From the NCBI GenBank assembly GCA_964573395.1, contig CAZNJI010000003.1, positions 1-64,000 on the forward strand: a stretch of 64,000 bases of DNA. Reading direction: 5' to 3'. A program made the position numbers and the translations under genes. Shown one piece after another: positions 57,384-63,812 of the stretch (position 1 is the first letter of the stretch; the number at the start of each line of letters is the position of its first letter). Source of the DNA: DATIBQ01 sp964573395 (GTDB taxonomy: Bacteria; Patescibacteriota; Minisyncoccia; Phycocordibacterales; UBA9973). The notes beneath the pieces were generated by a model. The model was given only the letters and a program-made list of their open reading frames with translations. It was not told where the DNA came from and did no database searches.

Positions 57384-58541
57384 ATGCCTAAAATCAACCC
57401 AGATATAGAAACTGCGGCGCGAATAAAAGTTGTCGGTGTTGGCGGCTCGGGAGCAAATGCAGTCAACCACATGATCAATTCGAAAGTTCGGAGTGTGGAG
57501 TTCATTGTCATGAACACCGACGTGCAGGACCTTCATAAAAGCCAAGCAGAAAAGAAAATCCACCTTGGAAAGAACCTCACCAAAGGTCTTGGTGCCGGCA
57601 TGAATCCGGATATCGGCAAACGTGCTGCTGAAGAAACCAAAGCCGAGATCCAAGACGCGCTCAAGGGCGCCGACATGATATTCATTGCCTGCGGCATGGG
57701 CGGCGGAACCGGAACCGGCGCGGCCCCAATCGTTGCGCGCGCGGCGAAAGAACTCGGTATTCTTACCGTTTCAGTCGTTACCAAACCGTTCTTCTTTGAA
57801 GGCAATCAGCGCATGCGCATTGCTGAGGCCGGCATCGACGAGCTCGAGAAAGAAGTTGATGCGATTATCGTCATTCCAAACGACCGCCTCCTCGCGATTG
57901 CCGGAAAGGACATGAGCTTCAAAGACGCGTTTGCGAAATGCGACGAAATCCTTCGCCAGGCTGTTGAAGGCATCTCTGACCTCATCGCTTCCCCGGGTCT
58001 CATTAACGTCGACTTCGCCGACATGAAGAGCGTACTTACCGACGCAGGAACGGCGCTGATGGGCGTTGGCGCGGCAGGCGGCGACGGGCGCGCAGAAAAA
58101 GCAGCCCTGCAGGCAATTAACTCTCCCCTTCTCGACATCTCTATTAACGGCGCAAAAGGCGTCCTCTTTGCCATCAGCTCGAACGACGACCTTACCATGG
58201 CGGAATTCCAAGATGCCGCAAAGGTCATTACCGAATCGATCGACAAAGACGCTCGGGTCATTATTGGAACCATCATCGACGACCGCATTAAAAAAGGCGA
58301 ACTCAAGATTACGGTTATCGCAACCGGTTTTCCAAGCGACATTTCAAAGAAAGCAACGCTCTTCCAGGGCAACGCGATGCCGCAGCCGGTTCCGCGAACC
58401 GAACCGCGCGAAGCTGAGCGAAAGGAAGCAATACAGCCGATGGTGCAAAAAGTTGAACCAAAACCGCTTGAAGATGTTGACGACGAAGATGATCCTGACT
58501 GGGGCGCTATTCCGGCATTCCTCCGAAGAAATAAGAAATAA
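57384..58541 (+). CDS. ftsZ: Cell division protein FtsZ
   Basis: A 385-residue tubulin homologue. The GTP signature GMGGGTGTGAAPIVARAA, the N-terminal VVGVGGSGANAVNHMI, the T7 loop NVDFADMKSVL with its catalytic Asp and the C-terminal peptide WGAIPAFLRRNKK that binds FtsA are all present. It forms the Z ring. TATGAT lies about 45 nt upstream and a purine-rich GAGAGAG acts as a possible Shine-Dalgarno. Its terminator follows directly. Confidence 0.98.
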   Translation: MPKINPDIETAARIKVVGVGGSGANAVNHMINSKVRSVEFIVMNTDVQDLHKSQAEKKIHLGKNLTKGLGAGMNPDIGKRAAEETKAEIQDALKGADMIFIACGMGGGTGTGAAPIVARAAKELGILTVSVVTKPFFFEGNQRMRIAEAGIDELEKEVDAIIVIPNDRLLAIAGKDMSFKDAFAKCDEILRQAVEGISDLIASPGLINVDFADMKSVLTDAGTALMGVGAAGGDGRAEKAALQAINSPLLDISINGAKGVLFAISSNDDLTMAEFQDAAKVITESIDKDARVIIGTIIDDRIKKGELKITVIATGFPSDISKKATLFQGNAMPQPVPRTEPREAERKEAIQPMVQKVEPKPLEDVDDEDDPDWGAIPAFLRRNKK

Positions 58542-58542
58542 C

Positions 58543-58575
58543 AAAAAGCGCAGCATCAAAACTGCGCTTTTTGTT
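58543..58575 (+). terminator. Terminator of ftsZ
   Basis: Stem AAAAAGCGCAG/CTGCGCTTTTT with a T-run on the plus strand. Confidence 0.85.
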
Positions 58576-58596
58576 TACGTGCTATAATTTGGCACC

Positions 58597-59532
58597 ATGA
58601 CGTACGATTTAATCATTATCGGAGGCGGCCCAGCAGCCTGTGCAGCTGCCGTGTATGCCGCCCGAAAACAATTGAAAACGCTTCTTGTCGCAGAGGAAAT
58701 CGGCGGGCAATCAAACGTGTCTGAAACCATTTATAACTGGATCGGCACCAAAGAAATCTCGGGTACTGATCTGGCAAAAAGCCTGCACGAGCACATTAAA
58801 GCGTATGCCGGCGAGAATGGCTTCCTGACGCTGCTAATCGGCAAGCGGGTAGAAAAAATAGAGAAGCCCGATCAATTCGTGGTAACGCTTTCAAACGGCG
58901 AAACCGCAGCAGGAGCTACGGTATTGGTTGCAACCGGCAGCCGCCACAAGAAGCTTGATATTCCGGGAGCAGCCGAATACGACAACAAAGGAATTATGTA
59001 CTGCGCAACCTGCGATGGCCCGCTTTTTGCCGGACAGCCGGTCGCAGTCATCGGCGGCGGCAATGCCGGATTTGAAGCAGCAGCACAGCTTGCCCAATAT
59101 GCCGAGCATGTTACCCTATTGCACCGAAGCGAAAATTTTCGTGCCGACCAGATTACCGTCGACATGGTGCTGAAAAATGAGAAGGTGTCTGCTGTTAAAA
59201 ATGTCGAATTAGTATCGGTGCAAGGTTCGCAGTTTGTTGAAAGCATTTCGTACAAAATAAAAGGAACCGATGACGTTATTACCCTTCCGGTGGGGGCTGT
59301 TTTTGTTGAAATCGGCCAGTTGCCCAACACCGAACTTATTGCAGGGCTTGCCGAGCGCGATGAACTCAATCGGGTTGTCGTTGATCCGAAAAATCAGCGA
59401 ACGAACGTTCCGGGGCTCTGGGCTGCTGGGGACTGTACCGACGGGCTGTATCATCAGAACAATATCGCCGCAGGCGATGCCGTCAAAGCCATCGAAGACT
59501 TGTATCTGTGGTTCAAGCGCGGCGGTAAATAA
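58597..59532 (+). CDS. trxB: Thioredoxin reductase / TrxB-like flavoprotein
   Basis: A 311-residue low-molecular-weight TrxB. FAD binding IIIGGGPAACAAAVYAAR, the redox pair in MYCATCDGPLF, NAD(P)H motif GGGNAGFEAAAQLA and the end motif GLWAAGDCTDG. It reduces thioredoxin or a glutaredoxin-like partner. TATAAT ends 8 nt before the ATG, so leaderless. tRNA-Ser starts 5 bp after its stop. Confidence 0.95.
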   Translation: MTYDLIIIGGGPAACAAAVYAARKQLKTLLVAEEIGGQSNVSETIYNWIGTKEISGTDLAKSLHEHIKAYAGENGFLTLLIGKRVEKIEKPDQFVVTLSNGETAAGATVLVATGSRHKKLDIPGAAEYDNKGIMYCATCDGPLFAGQPVAVIGGGNAGFEAAAQLAQYAEHVTLLHRSENFRADQITVDMVLKNEKVSAVKNVELVSVQGSQFVESISYKIKGTDDVITLPVGAVFVEIGQLPNTELIAGLAERDELNRVVVDPKNQRTNVPGLWAAGDCTDGLYHQNNIAAGDAVKAIEDLYLWFKRGGK

Positions 59533-59537
59533 TATTC

Positions 59538-59627
59538 GGAGGAATGCCAGAGTGGTTGAATGGGCCGCTCTCGAAAAGCGGTAGAGCCGAAAGGTTCTCG
59601 AGAGTTCGAATCTCTCTTCCTCCGCCA
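59538..59627 (+). tRNA. tRNA-Ser (anticodon CGA), CCA encoded
   Basis: Acceptor GGAGGAA pairs with TTCCTCC, the anticodon arm is CCGCT-CTCGAAA-AGCGG with anticodon CGA, and there is a long variable arm (GAGCCGAAAGGTTCTC). The discriminator G is followed by an encoded CCA at 59625-59627, unlike the other tRNAs here. Confidence 0.93.
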
Positions 59628-59680
59628 AGAGAACTTAGTATCGGCATAACCTACAACCCTATGTATGTGGGGCGACCCAG

Positions 59681-60067
59681 TTAGTTTTTTCCTTGTTTAC
59701 GGTACGTTTGTTTAATTTCCGAGTAAAGCTTTTTGGTAGTAGCTTTCCTAGCGTTTTCCTTAGAAAACAATTCGACTGGGTATTTTTCTTTTACTTTTTT
59801 CAATTTTTCTTCAAGAATCTTTTGGAGATCCAAATCGAGTATGACACCCATATCTAAACAGTAGATAAGAATATCTGCCAACTCTTTCTTTATTTTTTCT
59901 AATTGCTCTGCATCAACTTTTTTCTTATTGCGAGTATTGTCCCACTGGAAGATCTCAAGAAGCTCTGCACTTTCAATAACGAGAGATTTTGCTATATCCG
60001 CAGGGTGAAGATTGTCCCAACCTCTTTCTTCAAGATATTCTTTTACTTTTTTCTTAAGGCTATTCAT
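59681..60067 (-). CDS. MazG-type nucleotide pyrophosphohydrolase
   Basis: A 128-residue helical protein. LVIESAELLEIFQWDN and IKKELADILIYCLDMGV hold the E-x-x-E and E-x-x-D magnesium sites of the iMazG/dCTPase group. It probably hydrolyses damaged or excess dNTPs. The ATG at 60067 follows TATAAT by 7 nt; the longer frame upstream would cross a terminator. Second pyrophosphohydrolase-like gene in the window (see 12306). Confidence 0.85.
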   Translation of the reverse strand: MNSLKKKVKEYLEERGWDNLHPADIAKSLVIESAELLEIFQWDNTRNKKKVDAEQLEKIKKELADILIYCLDMGVILDLDLQKILEEKLKKVKEKYPVELFSKENARKATTKKLYSEIKQTYRKQGKN

Positions 60068-60082
60068 TACTTTTATTATAAT

Positions 60083-60125
60083 AAAAAATCCCGTCCCGTG
60101 GTTAGTACCACAGGACGGGTTTTGT
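60083..60125 (-). terminator. Terminator of the TIM-barrel gene
   Basis: Stem CCCGTCC-GTGGT/ACCAC-GGACGGG with one mismatch; six Ts follow on the minus strand and run into the TATAAT of the MazG-type gene. Confidence 0.85.
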
Positions 60126-60129
60126 TGCA

Positions 60130-60897
60130 TCATTTCAGCAACTGCAATGCCTTGACGAGATACGTCTCGGCCATACCCCAGTCGATCTGGTCGAGAGCAC
60201 TTCCGCTCGGCCGAAGCTTGCCTTGAGCATCAATCGAGATGTCGGGAAACTCCCGATACAGAGGCTCGACGAGCCCGATGCTTTCAGGTCCGAGTCCGCC
60301 AGCCGCGACGATCCCGAGATTGGGAAACGCTTCCTTGATCGCTCGAGCGAACGGAATGAGTCCCACAGCATCCATGCCGAGTCCTCGCCCCATGCTCTTG
60401 TCGAGAAGGACGTGCTGAGCGACACCTTCGTAACCCCGAAGCCGTTCGACGACTTCTTGCGGATCGTTGTTGGCTTGCTCAATTGCATTCTTGCCGACTT
60501 GGAGAATGACCTCCAGCTGCTTGCGCGAGGCGTGAACCACACCGGCGACGTGTCCTGGATCTGGCCAGACCATGTCGAGTTGCAGAGCGTTGATACCGAT
60601 GCCTCCGAACTTGATCGCGCGACCGAGACTTTGGAAAACATCGATCGCATCGTAGTCCGCATAGTGCAGGCAGTTCATCGTCTCGTCCGAGCCGAAGATG
60701 TCAGCGATCGTCTCCTTGGAAGGGAACGCTTTCGTCCATTTGGTCTCAAGACCATGAAGCGTCTTGTAGCTCATCATCACGCCGACATGAAGCCGACGGT
60801 TCTGTTCTGCTCCAAGGTTCGTCTTGAACACCGCGAGCATACGTTGGACCTGCTCAAAAGTCATGAAGTCGGTGATGCCGACGTATGGGATGTACAT
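60130..60897 (-). CDS. TIM-barrel protein, PRAI-like, possibly acquired
   Basis: A 255-residue protein. The order of strands (YVGITDFMTFEQVQRML, GIGINALQLDMVWPD, QHVLLDKSMGRGLGMDAVGL, LGIVAAGGLGPESIGLV) fits a TIM barrel resembling phosphoribosylanthranilate isomerase, but no other trp genes are near, so the function is open. It is GC-richer with C/G-ending codons and has a full AAAGGAGG Shine-Dalgarno 8 nt before the ATG, unlike almost all other genes here. Both point to acquisition. Own terminator. Confidence 0.7.
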   Translation of the reverse strand: MYIPYVGITDFMTFEQVQRMLAVFKTNLGAEQNRRLHVGVMMSYKTLHGLETKWTKAFPSKETIADIFGSDETMNCLHYADYDAIDVFQSLGRAIKFGGIGINALQLDMVWPDPGHVAGVVHASRKQLEVILQVGKNAIEQANNDPQEVVERLRGYEGVAQHVLLDKSMGRGLGMDAVGLIPFARAIKEAFPNLGIVAAGGLGPESIGLVEPLYREFPDISIDAQGKLRPSGSALDQIDWGMAETYLVKALQLLK

Positions 60898-61019
60898 GAT
60901 TTGGCCTCCTTTGTGTTTTTGGTTTATGAATGTGTCTATCTGACTTGGATATTACTGATTTTATGGAGAAAGTCTAGGAAAATAAACCCGACCTACATAC
61001 CCCATTTCAATCTCCAAAG

Positions 61020-61271
61020 ATCTGCTGAATAACCTTATGGTGCCTCACCACCCTGGTACTTAACCCACGATCCCCGCGGTTTGAACGTAGTGAAGAACTG
61101 CGGGAGATTCGAACGGGAAAGGGGTCGGGAAAACGGGAGTTTTCCCGTGGTGGAGGTATTGGAACCGCCTGGTTCCAAAGCATAGTACTGAGTTTTTCGA
61201 AGTACGAGCAGTGAGATTCTCACCATCTCCGCAGAAGTGGAAACGGAGCCGTTATGAGGCTCCGTTTTTTT
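61020..61271 (+). ncRNA. Candidate structured RNA, about 250 nt, unknown class
   Basis: No convincing ORF on the plus strand. Several hairpins can be drawn: 61073-61104 (CCCGCGGTT/AACTGCGGG), 61126-61147 (CGGGAAAA/TTTTCCCG), 61159-61178 (TTGGAACC/GGTTCCAA), 61185-61205 and 61211-61223 (GTGAG/CTCAC), then an intrinsic terminator pointing the same way. A long-range match CCTCACCACC with GGTGGAGG could close it. It fits none of tmRNA, RNase P, SRP or 6S by motif. On the other strand it would be the long leader of the TIM-barrel gene. The 60898-61019 stretch upstream holds the Shine-Dalgarno of that gene and nothing else I can name. Confidence 0.5.
61241..61271 (+). terminator. Terminator at the end of the structured region
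   Basis: Stem AAACGGAGCC/GGCTCCGTTT and a run of seven Ts on the plus strand. Only three Ts follow on the minus strand. Confidence 0.8.
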
Positions 61272-61882
61272 CAATAATGAAATGTTTCCAGAAAAAAGAT
61301 TGCGCTGCCGTTTAGGATAACATGGACAATGGATACGAGAGTAAAGTCTCTGAATTTCCAATACAGAAAATTGAAAAAGATTCCGCTTAGAAAAATTAAA
61401 ACAATTGAAACCGCATCAAGCGGATAAAAACTGTGCATACCGGTAAATACAACGGTGTTCACTCCGTAGTTCAATGCCGAACTTCTAAAGATTTCTTTCC
61501 CCAACCGCAAAAGATATCCCTGGTAGAGAAAAACCTGCAGAATGGAGCCCATAACGGTATGCTGCAGAAAAGTAAGCGATCCGGTCGTGAAGAAGAACAT
61601 TGCCACCAGGAATGCCGCTATGGTTCCGATGTAGGAAGTGAAAAATGCATCAACCTGCTTGTTGTTAGGAAAAACATCGGTTAGCTTCCATCTTTTTACG
61701 ATTACGATGCGAATCGCACTTATGACGACTACCAACAGAAAGACGCTCACCAGAACTTCAAGATTGTTCCGTATCGGAATGATTCCGAAAATCAAGAGGC
61801 AAGGGGCAAAAACGGCAATGAAAACGTACTCGGCGCAAAGCAAGAGTTTCTGAAAAGAAAAGTGTAAGGAACTTGGATTCAT
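61271..61882 (-). CDS. CPBP-like (CAAX protease-like) membrane protein lacking the Glu pair
   Basis: A 203-residue protein with six or more membrane helices. The layout matches CPBP intramembrane proteases: motif 1 normally EExxxR reads YQGYLLR here, motif 2 FTGMHSFYP keeps a His and motif 3 IVHVILNGS keeps HxxxN. Without the two Glu it is probably not an active protease. Its role is unknown; family members include immunity and processing proteins. It stands alone in the accessory end of the window. Confidence 0.6.
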   Translation of the reverse strand: MNPSSLHFSFQKLLLCAEYVFIAVFAPCLLIFGIIPIRNNLEVLVSVFLLVVVISAIRIVIVKRWKLTDVFPNNKQVDAFFTSYIGTIAAFLVAMFFFTTGSLTFLQHTVMGSILQVFLYQGYLLRLGKEIFRSSALNYGVNTVVFTGMHSFYPLDAVSIVLIFLSGIFFNFLYWKFRDFTLVSIVHVILNGSAIFFLETFHY

Positions 61883-61957
61883 AATCAGTCATTTTCCTAA
61901 ACTGTATTCCTCAAAAAAATCTTTGTCAATTTAAACGAGTATTATGCACATCAGCGC

Positions 61958-61985
61958 TTGACTTTCACGGTGCTTTTTCTACACT
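61958..61985 (+). promoter_or_regulatory. Promoter TTGACT-N16-TACACT
   Basis: -35 at 61958-61963 and -10 at 61980-61985; leader about 47 nt to the ATG at 62039. Confidence 0.7.
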
Positions 61986-62038
61986 TATAGAAGAATTGTT
62001 AACTTGCATGTTTTGTTTTTTACATTTAAACCTTAAGT

Positions 62039-62290
62039 ATGGATCTACGTCAGAATTTTCCTGCCACTAAAAACATCAACGGCGAACTGTTTCTTTTTGT
62101 ATCACTCAAAAAGAAGCGAGGAAAAGAGCGCTTTATCTATCAGTCAACCACTGATGGCACAAAAGCTTATTTCTCTTTCACCAAAGATGGAGCAAAGAAA
62201 GATTCTGAGAAGCAAAACATTGCCGTCCCCATGTTCCGTAACCCTTTTCGCTCATTTGTAGCGTGGTTTTTGTTCCTTATCCCCCGCTAG
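62039..62290 (+). CDS. Hypothetical protein, 83 aa
   Basis: A small protein with a basic middle (VSLKKKRGKERFIYQSTTDG) and a hydrophobic end (SFVAWFLFLIPR) that may touch the membrane. No known family. It has a TTGACT-N16-TACACT promoter and a strong terminator, a complete unit. Confidence 0.6.
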   Translation: MDLRQNFPATKNINGELFLFVSLKKKRGKERFIYQSTTDGTKAYFSFTKDGAKKDSEKQNIAVPMFRNPFRSFVAWFLFLIPR

Positions 62291-62307
62291 CCAATATCCA
62301 ATGATCT

Positions 62308-62334
62308 ACCCGTACATTCCGTACGGGTTTTTTA
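62308..62334 (+). terminator. Terminator after the 83-aa gene
   Basis: Stem ACCCGTAC/GTACGGGT and a T-run on the plus strand. Confidence 0.85.
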
Positions 62335-62341
62335 TGCTCTC

Positions 62342-62369
62342 TTGACAAACAGAAGATATTATTTATAGT
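62342..62369 (+). promoter_or_regulatory. Promoter TTGACA-N16-TATAGT
   Basis: -35 at 62342-62347 and -10 at 62364-62369. The GTG at 62368 overlaps the -10, so the ATG at 62401 is the likely start. Confidence 0.75.
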
Positions 62370-62400
62370 GAAGCAAAATTCATCTTTTAAAAAACTCTGT

Positions 62401-62598
62401 ATGGAAGCAATTGTTATTCCCTTAAAGCTTAATACTCCACAAATAGACCATAAAGAAGCAAAGGATTTACCCAAGTTAAAGAAAAAGAGGCGTGTCGCTA
62501 ATTCCCCTCTTTTCCTACCAACCGTATTATTTTTTTATATACCTGTTCTGGTTGGTACCATACTATTGGTAGCATCTCTTTTAAAAAGTCTTTTGTGA
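62401..62598 (+). CDS. Small membrane protein, 65 aa
   Basis: MEAIVIPLKLNTPQIDHKEA at the N-terminus, a basic stretch (KLKKKRR) and one long hydrophobic helix (LFLPTVLFFYIPVLVGTILL) near the C-terminus. Unknown family. The start at 62401 is set by the promoter; an upstream GTG lies inside the -10. Its own promoter and terminator form a one-gene unit. Confidence 0.6.
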   Translation: MEAIVIPLKLNTPQIDHKEAKDLPKLKKKRRVANSPLFLPTVLFFYIPVLVGTILLVASLLKSLL

Positions 62599-62604
62599 AC
62601 CTCC

Positions 62605-62630
62605 CTGCAGCCAACCGGCTGCAGTTTTTT
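62605..62630 (+). terminator. Terminator after the 65-aa gene
   Basis: Stem CTGCAGCC/GGCTGCAG with six Ts on the plus strand. Confidence 0.85.
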
Positions 62631-62632
62631 AT

Positions 62633-62654
62633 TCTGTGAGCGATACAGGAATCG
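62633..62654. repeat. 22-bp copy of the tRNA-Val 3' end
   Basis: The 22 bases at 62633-62654 are identical to 62765-62786, the acceptor and T-arm end of tRNA-Val. The copies are direct repeats 132 bp apart. The spacer has small palindromes (GGCTATCACGTAGCC and GCATGCAAA/TTTGCATGC) but no gene. This is the form expected of an old integration site. Confidence 0.75.
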
Positions 62655-62768
62655 GCTATCACGTAGCCAGGTGTGTTTCGACCTCGATGACTCGATAACG
62701 AAACTCCTTTCGATTCCGTACGCATGCAAAGCAGTTTGCATGCTATCGCCTCAGCCGTCTTGCGTCTG

Positions 62769-62842
62769 TGAGCGATACAGGAATCGAACCTGTGACCTCA
62801 GCAATGTCAATGCTGCGCTCTAACCATCTGAGCTAATCGCTC
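62769..62842 (-). tRNA. tRNA-Val (anticodon GAC)
   Basis: Acceptor GAGCGAT pairs with ATCGCTC, the anticodon arm is CAGCA-TTGACAT-TGCTG with anticodon GAC and the T-arm CAGGTTCGATTCCTG. CCA is not encoded. Promoter TTGAAA-N16-TAGGAT upstream. Confidence 0.94.
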
Positions 62843-62854
62843 GCTCGTCCTGCT

Positions 62855-62882
62855 ATCCTAGCGTATTTTGATATTTTTTCAA
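62855..62882 (-). promoter_or_regulatory. tRNA-Val promoter TTGAAA-N16-TAGGAT
   Basis: -35 at 62882-62877 and -10 at 62860-62855 on the minus strand, back to back with the tRNA-Glu promoter. Confidence 0.65.
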
Positions 62883-62887
62883 AAAAA

Positions 62888-62915
62888 TTGATTTTTACCA
62901 ATTTACTGGTACAAT
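62888..62915 (+). promoter_or_regulatory. tRNA-Glu(UUC) promoter TTGATT-N16-TACAAT
   Basis: -35 at 62888-62893 and -10 at 62910-62915, with CTGG before the -10. Confidence 0.65.
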
Positions 62916-62925
62916 CTTTCGCACT

Positions 62926-62997
62926 GGCCCTATCGTCTAACGGTTAGGACGCCGGCTTTTCAAGCCGTTAATCGGGGTTCGATTCCCCGTAGGGTCA
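62926..62997 (+). tRNA. tRNA-Glu (anticodon UUC)
   Basis: Same sequence as the tRNA at 25020 except in the anticodon arm, where the loop TTTTCAA gives anticodon TTC. CCA not encoded. The bases after it (GGTCACACAGCCAGAATTGGAAAC) are cut here to two parts, GGTCACAC and TTGGAAAC, both shared with cassette border 1. Confidence 0.95.
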
Positions 62998-63016
62998 CAC
63001 AGCCAGAATTGGAAAC

Positions 63017-63053
63017 AAAAAGCGACTGAATGAATTTCTTCAAACAGTCACAT
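63017..63053 (-). terminator. Terminator of the 94-aa gene
   Basis: Stem GTGACTG/CAGTCGC with inner TGAA/TTCA; five Ts then GTTTCCAATT on the minus strand, as after cassette gene 2. Confidence 0.75.
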
Positions 63054-63061
63054 TAGCTTAC

Positions 63062-63346
63062 TTAAGAATAATAAATTTTTGTTCCAGGGAATTTTTTTTC
63101 GAAGAACAAACAAAGAGAGACATATATTCCGCTCCAACTTGCGGTTTCAAGTTTTTTAAGCGAGAAGCCCTTTCCGTTGGGTAGGTACTTATAGTTAGAA
63201 AAGACAATGTAGTCAGCATATGTGATATCTTCAAGGTCTGAACTAATTCGTTTTAATATCTCTTCAGACGGCATATCGTCTCCCTCAAAAATAAGCTCTC
63301 TAATCTCGAAGTTTTCCGTGTCGACAAGTCGTGCATTATAAGCCAT
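63062..63346 (-). CDS. Hypothetical protein, 94 aa, cassette-like unit at the second tRNA-Glu
   Basis: A soluble protein (AYNARLVDTENFEIRELIFE at the start, WSGIYVSLCLFFEKKFPGTK at the end) of no known family. It has the same promoter wording as cassette gene 3 (TTGCCA-N16) and the same post-terminator sequence as cassette gene 2, and it follows a tRNA-Glu. I treat it as a fifth member of the cassette family. Confidence 0.6.
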   Translation of the reverse strand: MAYNARLVDTENFEIRELIFEGDDMPSEEILKRISSDLEDITYADYIVFSNYKYLPNGKGFSLKKLETASWSGIYVSLCLFFEKKFPGTKIYYS

Positions 63347-63371
63347 AACAAAAAGTTTAAGGTTTTGAATT

Positions 63372-63399
63372 ACCTTACCACTTACCTCATATTTGGCAA
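63372..63399 (-). promoter_or_regulatory. Cassette-type promoter TTGCCA-N16-TAAGGT
   Basis: -35 at 63399-63394 and -10 at 63377-63372 on the minus strand, with GTGG before the -10. Confidence 0.65.
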
Positions 63400-63467
63400 T
63401 AGAACCTTAAATATCCCCACCCTACTCACAGAAAATGGGCTATGATTAGTGCAAACCGATCTTCATC

Positions 63468-63776
63468 ATGAAAGGAACACCTGACTCAGCAGCAATGTTA
63501 CGGAGTGAGTACTTTTATTCTTTGGTACAGTGGCTTATTTATAACAATGAATCAACAGCCGAAGAACTACAGAAGGCGAGTAAACAATATGCGAAAGTCT
63601 TATCTCTTCCGGGAGATTTAGAAACTACCCATGAGGGCATACACCGACAGTTGAAAAATAAAGACAGCGAGATATGGAAAAATCTCGACGCCATCATCAA
63701 CAGCGGCACAGACAATGCATTAAAAACATTATGGAAAGAAGCCTTGCGAAAGAATGAAATTACGTTTCCTCTTTAA
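63468..63776 (+). CDS. Hypothetical protein, 102 aa
   Basis: A helical soluble protein (SEYFYSLVQWLIYNNESTAE and a charged C-terminus) of no known family. A possible -10 TATGAT lies about 21 nt upstream. A strong terminator follows immediately; one-gene unit. Confidence 0.6.
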   Translation: MKGTPDSAAMLRSEYFYSLVQWLIYNNESTAEELQKASKQYAKVLSLPGDLETTHEGIHRQLKNKDSEIWKNLDAIINSGTDNALKTLWKEALRKNEITFPL

Positions 63777-63812
63777 AAAAGAGCCCCCTCAAAGAGGGGG
63801 CTTGATTTTTTA
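63775..63812. terminator. Bidirectional terminator
   Basis: Stem AGCCCCCTC/GAGGGGGCT with an A-run before and a T-run after. It serves the 102-aa gene and the convergent guanylate-kinase-like gene. Confidence 0.85.

Noticed and set aside
61020..61271. tmRNA or RNase P RNA
   Set aside because: GATTCGAACGGG recalls the tmRNA 5' end, but there is no tag ORF, no CCA-ended acceptor and the length is too short; the GAGGAAAGTCC and ACAGAA motifs of RNase P RNA are missing.
61035..61361. 108-codon open frame on the minus strand through the structured region
   Set aside because: It crosses the terminator and several hairpins, has no start signal and overlaps the end of the CPBP-like gene; the translation has no domain-like pattern.
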